Assembly (NCBI GenBank): GCA_002478865.1
Contig: DLJZ01000025.1
Location: 1-57,472, forward strand
Length of the DNA stretch: 57,472 nt
DNA from: Hungatella sp. UBA7603
GTDB lineage: Bacteria > Bacillota > Clostridia > Lachnospirales > Lachnospiraceae
Direction of reading: 5' to 3'
The translations under genes were made by a program, and so were the position numbers. Each line of letters begins with the position of its first letter. Positions within the stretch are counted from its first letter, which is position 1. Below, piece by piece: positions 32,164 through 39,831 of the stretch. The notes under the pieces were generated by a model, which saw only the letters and a program-made list of their open reading frames with translations, was not told where the DNA came from and ran no database searches.

Positions 32164-33045
32164 TTATGATCGTTCTGTAATAATTTTATACTGATCTGGT
32201 CTTCGATCCCGGAACAGTCCCCAGTTTCTTCTATCCTTAGTGATCTGATCGAAATCATAGGTTTCTAAAATAACCCCTTCTTCGTCTCTTCCTAAAGATT
32301 TTAATAAAGCACCTGTACTATCTGTTAGAAAGGAAGAACCATAAAATTTAAGAGAAGAACTTTGATTACCATTTTCCTCACAGGCAGTGACCTTTTCTTC
32401 CCCAATTCGGTTTGCAGCGATCACTGGTAGGATGTTAGCGGCTGAATGCCCCTGCATACACCGCCTCCAATGCTCCATGCTGTCACATTCCAGAATCGGC
32501 TCGCTTCCAATGGCTGTAGGATATAAGATGACCTCAGCTCCCAAAAGGGCAAGACATCTTGCTGTCTCTGGAAACCACTGATCCCAGCAGATTCCAATTC
32601 CAATCTTACCATATAAGGTATCAAAAACTTGAAAGCCTGTATCACCGGGTGTAAAGTAAAATTTCTCCTGGTAGTAATGATCATCTGGAATATGGGTCTT
32701 TCTGTAAGTACCTAGATTACGACCATCTGCATCAAGAACTGCCACTGAGTTAAACATGGTATTGCCGGAACGCTCATAAAAACTAATGGGAAGCACGATA
32801 GAAAGCTCCTTGGCAATTGGTGTAAAATGTGCGACGGCAAGATTTTCTTCCACAGTCCTTGCATAGTCGTAAAAGTCATACTGTCTTTCCTGACAGAAAT
32901 AAGGGCGTTCAAACAGCTCCGGAAGCAGAATCACATTGGCACCTTCTGCCGCTGCCTGTCTGACTAGTTGCTCCGCCTTAGCAATGTTTTCATTGATGTC
33001 CTCACAGCATTTCATCTGAACGGCTGCTACTGTTACCTCTCTCAT
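32164..33045 (-). CDS. aguB: N-carbamoylputrescine amidase
   Basis: A 293-residue nitrilase-superfamily enzyme with the Glu-Lys-Cys triad: [11 protein letters not shown] (Glu), YRKTHIPDD (Lys) and [10 protein letters not shown] (Cys). The start [29 protein letters not shown] is family-typical. The overall sequence is strongly AguB-like, including [13 protein letters not shown]. It hydrolyses N-carbamoylputrescine to putrescine, CO2 and ammonia. The start codon lies 44 bases inside the 3' end of aguA in another frame, so the two are translationally linked. It is the last gene of the polyamine operon. Confidence 0.96.
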   Translation of the reverse strand: MREVTVAAVQMKCCEDINENIAKAEQLVRQAAAEGANVILLPELFERPYFCQERQYDFYDYARTVEENLAVAHFTPIAKELSIVLPISFYERSGNTMFNSVAVLDADGRNLGTYRKTHIPDDHYYQEKFYFTPGDTGFQVFDTLYGKIGIGICWDQWFPETARCLALLGAEVILYPTAIGSEPILECDSMEHWRRCMQGHSAANILPVIAANRIGEEKVTACEENGNQSSSLKFYGSSFLTDSTGALLKSLGRDEEGVILETYDFDQITKDRRNWGLFRDRRPDQYKIITERS

Positions 33046-34150
33046 GCACGTCTCCTTCTGGAATCTGCTGGGTGATGCAGTGAATGTTGCCTCCCCCTAC
33101 AATAATATCTCTTGCATATATGGGATAGATCTTTCGCTCTGGGAAACATTCCCCTAAGAGCTTAAGGGCTGTCTCATCATGTTCATCTCCAAACTGAGGT
33201 ACGATTACTCCGCCGTTTGAAATGTAGAAATTTACATAACTTGCAGCCAGCCGCTCTCCTGCTTCTCTTATATCTTCACCTGGTTCAAAGATATATCCAC
33301 AAAGCTCCTCTGGCTTAATACATACCGGATTTTTCGGAATCGGAAGCTTATGAATGATAAAATGATTTCCCAATGCATCTGTCTCTTGCTCTAATAATTT
33401 CAAATCAGCTAAGGACATCTCATATTGAGGATCTTCCTTATCATCGGTCCAGGCTAAGATTACTTCTCCTGGGCGGACAAAGGCACAGACATTGTCCACA
33501 TGTTCATTGGTTTCATCTTGATAGATTCCGTATGGCAACCAGATAATCTTTTCTGCTCCCAGATAATTCTTAAGCTGTTCTTCAATCTCAAGTTTTGTCA
33601 TGGAAGGGTTGCGTCCTGGGCTTAAGAGACAGCTTTCAGTGACTAGAATGGTTCCATGCCCATCGGAATGAATGGAACCTCCCTCCAGCACAAAATGACT
33701 GGCATCGTATGTCTCATATCCAAACTCGTCAAGAAATCTTCCCGCAAGAAGGTCATCCTTTCTCCAGTCTGCATAAAGCCCATCCACTTCTCCGCCCCAA
33801 GCGTTAAACTGCCAGTTTATGCCTCTCACATGCCTTTTCTGATTTACAACAAAGGTAGGCCCGGTATCTCTTGCCCACGCATCATCAGACTCCATTATGA
33901 CCACCTGGACCCGGTCAGAAAGCAACTCTCTGGCAGAATCTATCACATCAGCTTCAGCCAGCATAACCACATGCTCACTGTCAGCAATGGCCTCTGCAAT
34001 CGCTGCAAAGGCCTTTCTTGCCTCTCTGGCATCAAAGGGCCAGGATCCTGGCCTCTTGGGCCAGATCATGACACAGCCCCAGTGAGATTCAAATTCTCCC
34101 GGCATAGAGTATCCGTCCACTGCCGGAAGGCTTGTCAATCGTTTCATCAT
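33002..34150 (-). CDS. aguA: Agmatine deiminase
   Basis: A 382-residue penta-peptide-fold guanidino hydrolase. Key segments are [33 protein letters not shown] (metal-free active site Asp), [24 protein letters not shown] (His region) and [14 protein letters not shown] with the catalytic Cys. It converts agmatine to N-carbamoylputrescine and ammonia. About 18 residues ([18 protein letters not shown]) follow the usual family ending CITQQ, and this tail is coded by the DNA that also holds the start of aguB. The start at 34150 has AGAGGA upstream. It follows nspC by 23 nt. Confidence 0.95.
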   Translation of the reverse strand: MMKRLTSLPAVDGYSMPGEFESHWGCVMIWPKRPGSWPFDAREARKAFAAIAEAIADSEHVVMLAEADVIDSARELLSDRVQVVIMESDDAWARDTGPTFVVNQKRHVRGINWQFNAWGGEVDGLYADWRKDDLLAGRFLDEFGYETYDASHFVLEGGSIHSDGHGTILVTESCLLSPGRNPSMTKLEIEEQLKNYLGAEKIIWLPYGIYQDETNEHVDNVCAFVRPGEVILAWTDDKEDPQYEMSLADLKLLEQETDALGNHFIIHKLPIPKNPVCIKPEELCGYIFEPGEDIREAGERLAASYVNFYISNGGVIVPQFGDEHDETALKLLGECFPERKIYPIYARDIIVGGGNIHCITQQIPEGDVHERGNSSSRSDEML

Positions 34151-34173
34151 TATCTTCCTCTTACTTTATGGTC

Positions 34174-35295
34174 TCAGGATAACCTGTTTTTAAAATCCTC
34201 GTATCCAAATTCTTTGATCATACGACACTCCCCATTCGCATCCATACTTGCAATGGAAGGAAGGGGCATCCCGTTAAAAGTGTTATTTTTAACCATGGAA
34301 TAGATGGCCATGTCCATGAAATAAAGCTTGTCTCCCGGTTTTATCTCCTGATCAAAGGAATAATCCCCGATCACATCTCCTGCAAGGCAGGTACAAGAAG
34401 AAAGCCGATAGGTATATGGTTTTTCTCCCGGTTTTCCGCTGTCTTTCAGCGGTGGCCGGTAAGGCATCTCAATTACATCTGGCATATGGCAAGACGCAGA
34501 AGCATCAAGGATTAAGGTCTTAATTCCATTATCCACTACATCCATAACCTCTGTTACCAGATATCCTGCGTTTAATGCTACCGCTTCTCCTGGCTCCAGA
34601 TACACATGAACCCCGTACTTCTCCTGCATGTGATTGATACAGGATTCCAAAAGCTCAAGATCATAATCATCTCTGGTGATGTGATGTCCGCCTCCCATGT
34701 TCAACCAGGTAAGGCCTTTTAGATACTTGCCAAATTTTTCTTCCACCGCATCCAAGGTCTTTTTCAAATCATCGGAATTCTGCTCACATAAGGTGTGAAA
34801 GTGAAGCCCAGAAAGATAAGGCATCCACTCTTCCTTAAAATGCTCCGCAGTAACTCCAAGCCTAGAACCAGGTGCACAAGGATCGTAGATGGCGTGCTCT
34901 TCCTGGGTGGAACATTCCGGATTGATACGAAGACCTACGTTTACTTGTGATAAGTAATCCTTATATTTTTCAAGTTGAGAAAAGGAGTTAAAGATCATAT
35001 GATCACAGATCGTAACAAGCTCTTTTACATCCTCTTCTTTATAAGCAGGGGAAAACACATGGTTTTCAAGTCCCATCTCCTCTTTCCCAAGCCTTGCTTC
35101 AAAAAGGCCGCTGGCTGTGGTCCCGTCAATGTATTTTCCAATGAGAGGATATTGGGAAAAACAGGAAAATGCCTTCTGAGCTAAGAGAATGGTACAGCTT
35201 GTATTTTCCTTCACCCGCTTTAACACCTTTAAATTTTCTTCCAGTTTCCCCTCATCTACCACATAGCAGGGAGTCTTTAAATCCTCTATTCTCAT
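34174..35295 (-). CDS. nspC: Carboxynorspermidine/carboxyspermidine decarboxylase
   Basis: A 373-residue PLP enzyme of the alanine racemase/group IV decarboxylase fold. The N-terminus TPCYVVDEGKLEENLKVLKRVKENTSCTILLAQKAFSCFSQYP contains the PLP-binding Lys in LLAQKAFS. GLHFHTLCEQN, NMGGGHHITRDDYD and YLEPGEAVALNAGYLV match the NspC family, not DapF/LysA. It removes the carboxyl group from carboxyspermidine (or carboxynorspermidine) to give spermidine (or norspermidine). It follows the dehydrogenase with only 3 nt between stop and start, consistent with one pathway. Confidence 0.95.
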   Translation of the reverse strand: MRIEDLKTPCYVVDEGKLEENLKVLKRVKENTSCTILLAQKAFSCFSQYPLIGKYIDGTTASGLFEARLGKEEMGLENHVFSPAYKEEDVKELVTICDHMIFNSFSQLEKYKDYLSQVNVGLRINPECSTQEEHAIYDPCAPGSRLGVTAEHFKEEWMPYLSGLHFHTLCEQNSDDLKKTLDAVEEKFGKYLKGLTWLNMGGGHHITRDDYDLELLESCINHMQEKYGVHVYLEPGEAVALNAGYLVTEVMDVVDNGIKTLILDASASCHMPDVIEMPYRPPLKDSGKPGEKPYTYRLSSCTCLAGDVIGDYSFDQEIKPGDKLYFMDMAIYSMVKNNTFNGMPLPSIASMDANGECRMIKEFGYEDFKNRLS

Positions 35296-35298
35296 GGC

Positions 35299-36573
35299 TT
35301 ATTCCGCTTTCCATACCGTAACAGTCTCTGGATCTTCACAAACCACCCATGGAAGGCCCCACTTGTTTAATGCCTCCATGTATGGATCTGGATCGAACTC
35401 TTCTACATTAAATACGCCTGGCTTTTTCCACTGTCCGGTAACCAGCATCATAGAACCGATCATAGCTGGTACTCCAGTGGTATAGGAAATCGCCTGAGAC
35501 TCAACCTCTTTATAGCATTCCTCATGGTCGCATACGTTGTAGATGTAGATGGTCTTTTCTTTTCCATCTTTCAAACCAGTAAAGATACAGCCGATGTTGG
35601 TCTTACCCACAGTTCTTGGTCCCAGAGAAGCTGGATCTGGTAAAAGAGCTTTTAAAAACTGAATTGGAACAATCTCTTGTCCATTAAAATTAATGGGAGA
35701 GGTAGAAAGCATACCTACATTCTCTAAGCATTTCATGTGAGTCAGGTAACTAGGTCCAAAGGTCATAAAGAATCGGATCCGTTTTACTCCAGGGATGTTC
35801 TTTGCCAGAGATTCGATTTCCTCATGATGGAGTAAGTACATGTCTTTTTCTCCAACCTCAGGGAAGTTATAGCTTGATTTTAACTCCATAGGCTTTGTTT
35901 CCACCCAGTGCCCATCTTCCCAATAAGAGCCGTTTGCAGATACTTCTCTTAAGTTGATTTCAGGGTTAAAGTTCGTTGCAAAAGGATATCCATGGTCACC
36001 ACCGTTGCAGTCTAAGATATCAATGGTATGAATCTCATCAAAATAGTGCTTTAAGGCATAAGCAGAAAATACGCTGGTAACGCCTGGATCAAATCCGGTA
36101 CCAAGAAGTGCTGTCAGTCCAGCCTTTTCAAAGCGCTCCTTATAATCCCACTGCCAGGAATAATCAAAGTAAGCGGTAAAGCCAAGATCCTTGCAACGTT
36201 TCTCATAGATGGCACGCCACTGAGAATCATTGGTATCTTCAGGCTCAAAGTTAGCGGTATCAATATAATGAACGCCTGCCTTTAAACAAGCATCCATAAT
36301 GGTTAAATCCTGATAAGGAAGTGCCACATTAAGAACTGCAACTGGGCCATAGGATTTTATCAGTTCTACGACTTCATCTACGTTGTCAGCATCGACTTTC
36401 GCTGTTTCAATCTTTGTGCTTGTCTTTCCTTCTAGTTTCTCTTTCAGGGCATCACACTTTTCCTTTGTTCTGCTTGCGATACAAATCTCTGTAAATACCT
36501 CGCTGTTCTGACAACATTTCTGAATTGCTACGGAAGCAACGCCTCCACATCCGATTACTAATAATCTGCTCAT
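35299..36573 (-). CDS. Carboxy(nor)spermidine dehydrogenase/synthase (saccharopine dehydrogenase family)
   Basis: 424 residues from the ATG at 36573, which overlaps the TGA of speE as ATGA and has AGGAGG upstream. It begins with the NAD(P)-binding motif MSRLLVIGCGGVASVAIQKC. Further family blocks are CIASRTKEKCDALKEKL, LGTGFDPGVTSVFSAYALKHYFDEIHTIDILD and the GVPAMIGSMMLVTGQWKKPGVFNVEEFDPDPYM ending. This is the Lys1-like branch that condenses putrescine or diaminopropane with aspartate semialdehyde and reduces the product to carboxy(nor)spermidine. With nspC downstream it makes an S-adenosylmethionine-independent route to spermidine, known to be widespread in gut Firmicutes. Confidence 0.94.
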   Translation of the reverse strand: MSRLLVIGCGGVASVAIQKCCQNSEVFTEICIASRTKEKCDALKEKLEGKTSTKIETAKVDADNVDEVVELIKSYGPVAVLNVALPYQDLTIMDACLKAGVHYIDTANFEPEDTNDSQWRAIYEKRCKDLGFTAYFDYSWQWDYKERFEKAGLTALLGTGFDPGVTSVFSAYALKHYFDEIHTIDILDCNGGDHGYPFATNFNPEINLREVSANGSYWEDGHWVETKPMELKSSYNFPEVGEKDMYLLHHEEIESLAKNIPGVKRIRFFMTFGPSYLTHMKCLENVGMLSTSPINFNGQEIVPIQFLKALLPDPASLGPRTVGKTNIGCIFTGLKDGKEKTIYIYNVCDHEECYKEVESQAISYTTGVPAMIGSMMLVTGQWKKPGVFNVEEFDPDPYMEALNKWGLPWVVCEDPETVTVWKAE

Positions 36574-37427
36574 TCTTTTTCCTCCTCTTCCAGTAAATCT
36601 TCTACATATTTTGGAAGCATGAATGCTCCCATATGAAGATTCGCGGTATAATACCAGGTTTCTATTTTTAATTTTTTCCAAGCTTCTGGTTTAAAATCGT
36701 TGATTGGGTGATATTTCTTTGATGCAAAGCCAAAAAGCCAGTAGCCCGATGGACAGGTTGGGATATGGGCCTGATACACCCGACTAATTGGAAAGGAACG
36801 ATATACCTTACGGTGCATGCTCCGACAAGCATCTTCATCCTCATCGTAAAATGGGCTTCCGTGCTGGTAAACCATAATTCCATCACTTTTTAAAGCCTTA
36901 TAACAGCTTCCGTAAAATTCCTTTGTAAACAGTCCTTCCGTATGACCAAAGGGATCCGTGGAATCGTTGATAATGAGATCGTATTCCTCTTTTTTATTTC
37001 TTAAAAAGCGAAGACCATCATCATAATAGACCTTAACCCTTGGATCCAAAAGCCCGCATGCCACCTCAGGAAAAATGTCCTTACAGACGTCTACAAACAG
37101 CTTATCGGTTTCTACTACATCAATAGACTCAATGGAAGTATACTGCAGCAGCTCCTTTGCTACGCCGCCGTCTCCTCCTCCGATAATCAACACGCGCTTC
37201 ACGCATGGATGAACCGCCATGGGAACATGAGTCACCATCTCATCATATATAAACTCATCTTTTTCTGAAAAAACAATGTCTCCGTCGAGAGCCACAAATT
37301 TTCCAAATTCTTGAGACTCAAACACATCAATTCTTTGATATTCACTTTCCCCGGAAAAAAGCTGCTTGTCAATCCGGACGGAAAGCTTCACGTTTGAGGT
37401 ATGCAATTCAGAAAACCATATCTCCAT
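36570..37427 (-). CDS. speE: Spermidine synthase-like aminopropyltransferase
   Basis: 285 residues from the ATG at 37427 (MEIWFSELHTSNVKL), which aligns with Bacillus SpeE; a GTG three codons earlier is poorly spaced. Aminopropyltransferase motifs are present: DEFIYDEMVTHVP, LIIGGGDGGVAKEL (cosubstrate binding), a DDG at about residue 150 and NDSTDPFG with the catalytic Asp. The usual YHEM is YDEM here. SpeE transfers aminopropyl from decarboxylated SAM to putrescine, which needs SpeD; no speD is in the window. Together with the carboxyspermidine genes this gives two possible routes in one operon, so its real substrate is open. It is coupled to the dehydrogenase by an ATGA overlap. Confidence 0.9.
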   Translation of the reverse strand: MEIWFSELHTSNVKLSVRIDKQLFSGESEYQRIDVFESQEFGKFVALDGDIVFSEKDEFIYDEMVTHVPMAVHPCVKRVLIIGGGDGGVAKELLQYTSIESIDVVETDKLFVDVCKDIFPEVACGLLDPRVKVYYDDGLRFLRNKKEEYDLIINDSTDPFGHTEGLFTKEFYGSCYKALKSDGIMVYQHGSPFYDEDEDACRSMHRKVYRSFPISRVYQAHIPTCPSGYWLFGFASKKYHPINDFKPEAWKKLKIETWYYTANLHMGAFMLPKYVEDLLEEEEKE

Positions 37428-37457
37428 CTTTCCCACTCTCCTCTCTCCAAGTAATCT

Positions 37458-38906
37458 CTATTTTAGTACCATAAGATGTTCCACGGCTGGATCTTCCGTT
37501 CCCTGCATGGAGCATCCTTTTTCTTTTGCATAAACGATGTATTCTACAATTTCCTCCGTGATTCTCTCCCCTGGTGCAAGGATTGGGATGCCTGGAGGAT
37601 AGCACATAACGAATTCTCCACTGATTTTTCCAGCCGCCTCCTTTACAGGAACGGAGACCTTACTGGAGTAAAACGCCTTCTGAGGAGATATTTCCACTTT
37701 TGGTGCTATGTATTCTCCCGAAAGCATTCCGCTGCGGTCTTTCTTATAAAGGCGCTCAATATCAGCAAGAGCCCCTACCAGACGCTCAATATCCTGGATC
37801 CTGTCTCCGATAGAAATATAAGCAAGGATATTACAGATATCACCAAATTCAATCTGAATGTCATACTCATCCCGAAGCAGGTCATAGACCTCAATGCCTG
37901 CCAAACCAATTCCAAGCGTGTAGACAGAAAGCTTTGTCACATCATAATCAAAGATGCTGGTGCCATTGATTAAATCTCTGCCATAAGCATAGTATCCCCC
38001 AATGGAGTTAATCTCTTCCCTGGCATACTCTGCCATCTCTACCACCTTTGCAAAGGATTCTTCTCCTCTAAGGGCAAGATTCCTCCTTGAGATATCAAGG
38101 CTCGATAATAAGAGGTAGGATGCGCTTGTGGTCTGAGTTAAGTTGATGATCTGGCGCACATAGTCCCCATTTACTCCCTTATTTAACAGGAGCATGGAGC
38201 TTTGTGTTAAGCTGCCTCCTGATTTGTGCATGGAGATTGCCGCCATATCTGCGCCTGCTGCAATACCAGACACAGGAAGGTCTTTCCCAAAATAAAGATG
38301 GGTGCCGTGAGCTTCATCAGCCAGCACCTTCATCCCATGAGCATGGGCAAGGGTAACGATGGAACGGATATCGGAACAGATTCCGTAATAGGTTGGATTA
38401 TTTACAAGCACAGCTACAGCATCGGGATTTTCCATAATGGCTTTTTCTACCTGGCTGATCTCCATTCCAAGAGAAATGCCTAAGGTACTGTCCACTTCCG
38501 GGTTCACATAAACTGGAAGTGCTCCGCAGAGAACAAGAGCATTGATGGCACTTTTATGGACATTCCTTGGAAGAATAATCTTATCACCCGCCTTGCAGAC
38601 AGATAAAATCATGCTTTGCACCGCTGAAGTGGTGCCACCTACCATTAAGAAAGCATCAGCTGCTCCAAAGGCTTCGGCAGCCAGTTCTTCCGCATCCCGT
38701 ATCACGGAAACTGGATGGCATAAATTATCAAGAGGCTTCATGGAATTTACATCAAGCCCCACACATTTTTCTCCCAAAAGCTGGACCAGTTCCGGGTTAC
38801 CCCTTCCCCGTTTATGCCCAGGCACATCAAAAGGAACCACCCTTTTCTTTTTGAATGATTCAAGCGCTTCATAAATCGGCGCTCTTTTTTGATCTTCTTT
38901 GTTCAT
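37458..38906 (-). CDS. speA: Arginine decarboxylase (Orn/Lys/Arg decarboxylase, Bacillus SpeA type)
   Basis: A 482-residue fold-type I PLP decarboxylase. Visible motifs are FDVPGHKRGRGNPEL near the N-terminus, LADEAHGTHLYFG and AISMHKSGGSLTQSS with the PLP Lys (about residue 228). The C-terminal MCYPPGIPILAPGERIT is typical. The length and neighbours fit the biosynthetic SpeA branch, making agmatine for AguA, although lysine or ornithine as substrate cannot be fully excluded from sequence. It is first in the operon, followed by speE after 30 nt. AAGGAGAGG lies about 11 bases before the ATG, slightly far. A long structured leader precedes it. Confidence 0.92.
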   Translation of the reverse strand: MNKEDQKRAPIYEALESFKKKRVVPFDVPGHKRGRGNPELVQLLGEKCVGLDVNSMKPLDNLCHPVSVIRDAEELAAEAFGAADAFLMVGGTTSAVQSMILSVCKAGDKIILPRNVHKSAINALVLCGALPVYVNPEVDSTLGISLGMEISQVEKAIMENPDAVAVLVNNPTYYGICSDIRSIVTLAHAHGMKVLADEAHGTHLYFGKDLPVSGIAAGADMAAISMHKSGGSLTQSSMLLLNKGVNGDYVRQIINLTQTTSASYLLLSSLDISRRNLALRGEESFAKVVEMAEYAREEINSIGGYYAYGRDLINGTSIFDYDVTKLSVYTLGIGLAGIEVYDLLRDEYDIQIEFGDICNILAYISIGDRIQDIERLVGALADIERLYKKDRSGMLSGEYIAPKVEISPQKAFYSSKVSVPVKEAAGKISGEFVMCYPPGIPILAPGERITEEIVEYIVYAKEKGCSMQGTEDPAVEHLMVLK

Positions 38907-38968
38907 ACGGCAATTTACCTCTCCTTCGTCACATTCTTAGGTAGCGCCTTAGGGGCGTCTAATCACAC

Positions 38969-38998
38969 AAAAAAAGCAGGCGATTCTACATCACCTGC
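38969..38998 (-). terminator. Terminator in the speA leader (likely attenuator)
   Basis: On the minus strand GCAGGTGAT-gtaga-ATCGCCTGC makes a 9-bp stem with one G-T pair, followed by seven T. It ends 63 nt upstream of speA, so transcription must pass it to reach the operon. ATCATCT in the leader (39120-39126) could pair with AGGTGAT and act as an antiterminator arm; this is speculative. Confidence 0.8.
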
Positions 38999-39054
38999 CT
39001 GAAAATTACATGAATTCATATGGATATAGGCATAGAGCCCTCCAATATTTCCAT

Positions 39055-39295
39055 GACAATTATCGTTTTCGTATCTACATAGCAAATATATGATCCCTGC
39101 TATTATTGATCGTTTCACAAGATGATGTGCATTTAGCACTGATTATAAAGTAATCAACTTATAAAATTTGAGCTTCTAACTCAATCAATAATGTGGTTTC
39201 CCACGCTCGGCAGCCGACCCGCCTGTCCGTCTGGGCTTAACTTCATAATGAAGTGGTCGATATCTGCATGAAAACGATAATGTCTCTTCATACTG
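39055..39295 (-). ncRNA. Structured leader RNA of unknown class upstream of the polyamine operon
   Basis: The speA upstream gap (38907-39421) is filled by a minus-strand leader of about 390 nt. A closing helix pairs GACATTATCGTTTTC (39270-39284) with GAAAACGATAATTGTC (39055-39070), 15 bp with one bulge. Inside it are a dyad ACTTCAT/ATGAAGT, a GTGG-GAAA-CCAC hairpin (39187-39212 region) and a helix ATTATTGAT (39184-39192) with ATCAATAAT (39102-39110). That helix encloses TTATAAGT...ACTTTATAA and GTGC-taaat-GCAC hairpins; ATAGCA...TGCTAT (39080-39105 region) follows. The conserved-looking core ACGGACAGGCGGGTCGGC lies at 39215-39232. A promoter and a terminator bracket it. It does not match the riboswitch consensus patterns I know (SAM, lysine, guanidine, glmS). 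Confidence 0.6.
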
Positions 39296-39301
39296 GGAAA
39301 C

Positions 39302-39331
39302 AGAATAACATATTTTGCAGATTCATGTCAA
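39302..39331 (-). promoter_or_regulatory. SigA-type promoter of the polyamine operon leader
   Basis: On the minus strand TTGACA, 18-nt spacer, TATTCT. Transcription would begin near 39295, just before the closing helix of the leader RNA. Confidence 0.75.
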
Positions 39332-39360
39332 CTAATTTTTTGTAAAATTTTAATTCGAAA

Positions 39361-39404
39361 CAGCCGCCGTCTGAGAACGTCTACCATTTCTCAGACAGCG
39401 GCTG
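39361..39404 (-). terminator. Terminator of spoIIID
   Basis: CAGCCGCcGTCTGAGAA pairs with TTCTCAGACaGCGGCTG, a 17-bp stem with one mismatch, 18 bases after the spoIIID stop. The minus-strand tail is GTTTCGAATT, moderate. Confidence 0.7.
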
Positions 39405-39421
39405 CTCCTGTACCCATTTTT

Positions 39422-39697
39422 TCAAGAATTCTTTTTGCTGCACATCTGTAAACGATGCTGATACTTTTCCTTGGTGGCTAGGCCGCCCCTGATGTGGCGC
39501 TCGGACTTGTTAATGTCCAGGATCACCCTGGCCCGGGCTGCCAGGGACGGATTGATGTGTTCTAAGCGGTCTGTTACATCTTTATGTACCGTTGATTTGG
39601 AGATGCCAAATTTCTTCGCTGTCTGCCTCACAGTTGCATGATAGTCTATGATGTAGTTGGCAATTGCAACCGCGCGTTCCTCAATATATTCCTTCAA
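39422..39697 (-). CDS. spoIIID: Sporulation transcription factor SpoIIID
   Basis: A 91-residue protein matching SpoIIID in length and sequence: YIEERAVAIANYIIDYHATVRQTAKKFGISKSTVHKDVTDRLEHINPSLAARARVILDINKSERHIRGG. The helix-turn-helix (about residues 23-44) with SKSTVHKD and the basic C-terminal RHIRGGLATKEKY region that contacts DNA are clear. SpoIIID works in the mother cell after SigE, repressing and activating many sporulation genes. The start is a TTG at 39697 with AGGGGGA five bases upstream, an uncommon start codon. A SigE-like promoter lies upstream and a terminator downstream, so it is monocistronic. Confidence 0.96.
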   Translation of the reverse strand: MKEYIEERAVAIANYIIDYHATVRQTAKKFGISKSTVHKDVTDRLEHINPSLAARARVILDINKSERHIRGGLATKEKYQHRLQMCSKKNS

Positions 39698-39726
39698 GAA
39701 AATCCCCCTGCTAGGACGTTTTTACA

Positions 39727-39755
39727 TACTTATGCAGGTTGTGTTACAAGTATGA
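39727..39755 (-). promoter_or_regulatory. Putative SigE-type promoter of spoIIID
   Basis: On the minus strand TCATACT, 14-nt spacer, CATAAGTA, similar to the SigE consensus and to the sipL promoter in this window. The start of transcription would be about 25 nt before the TTG. Confidence 0.45.
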
Positions 39756-39831
39756 ATGGGTTACCATCTATTTCTTAAATCTGTTTATAAAGTTTTTACT
39801 ATTTATGGATAATTTTAACAATTAACTTCTT

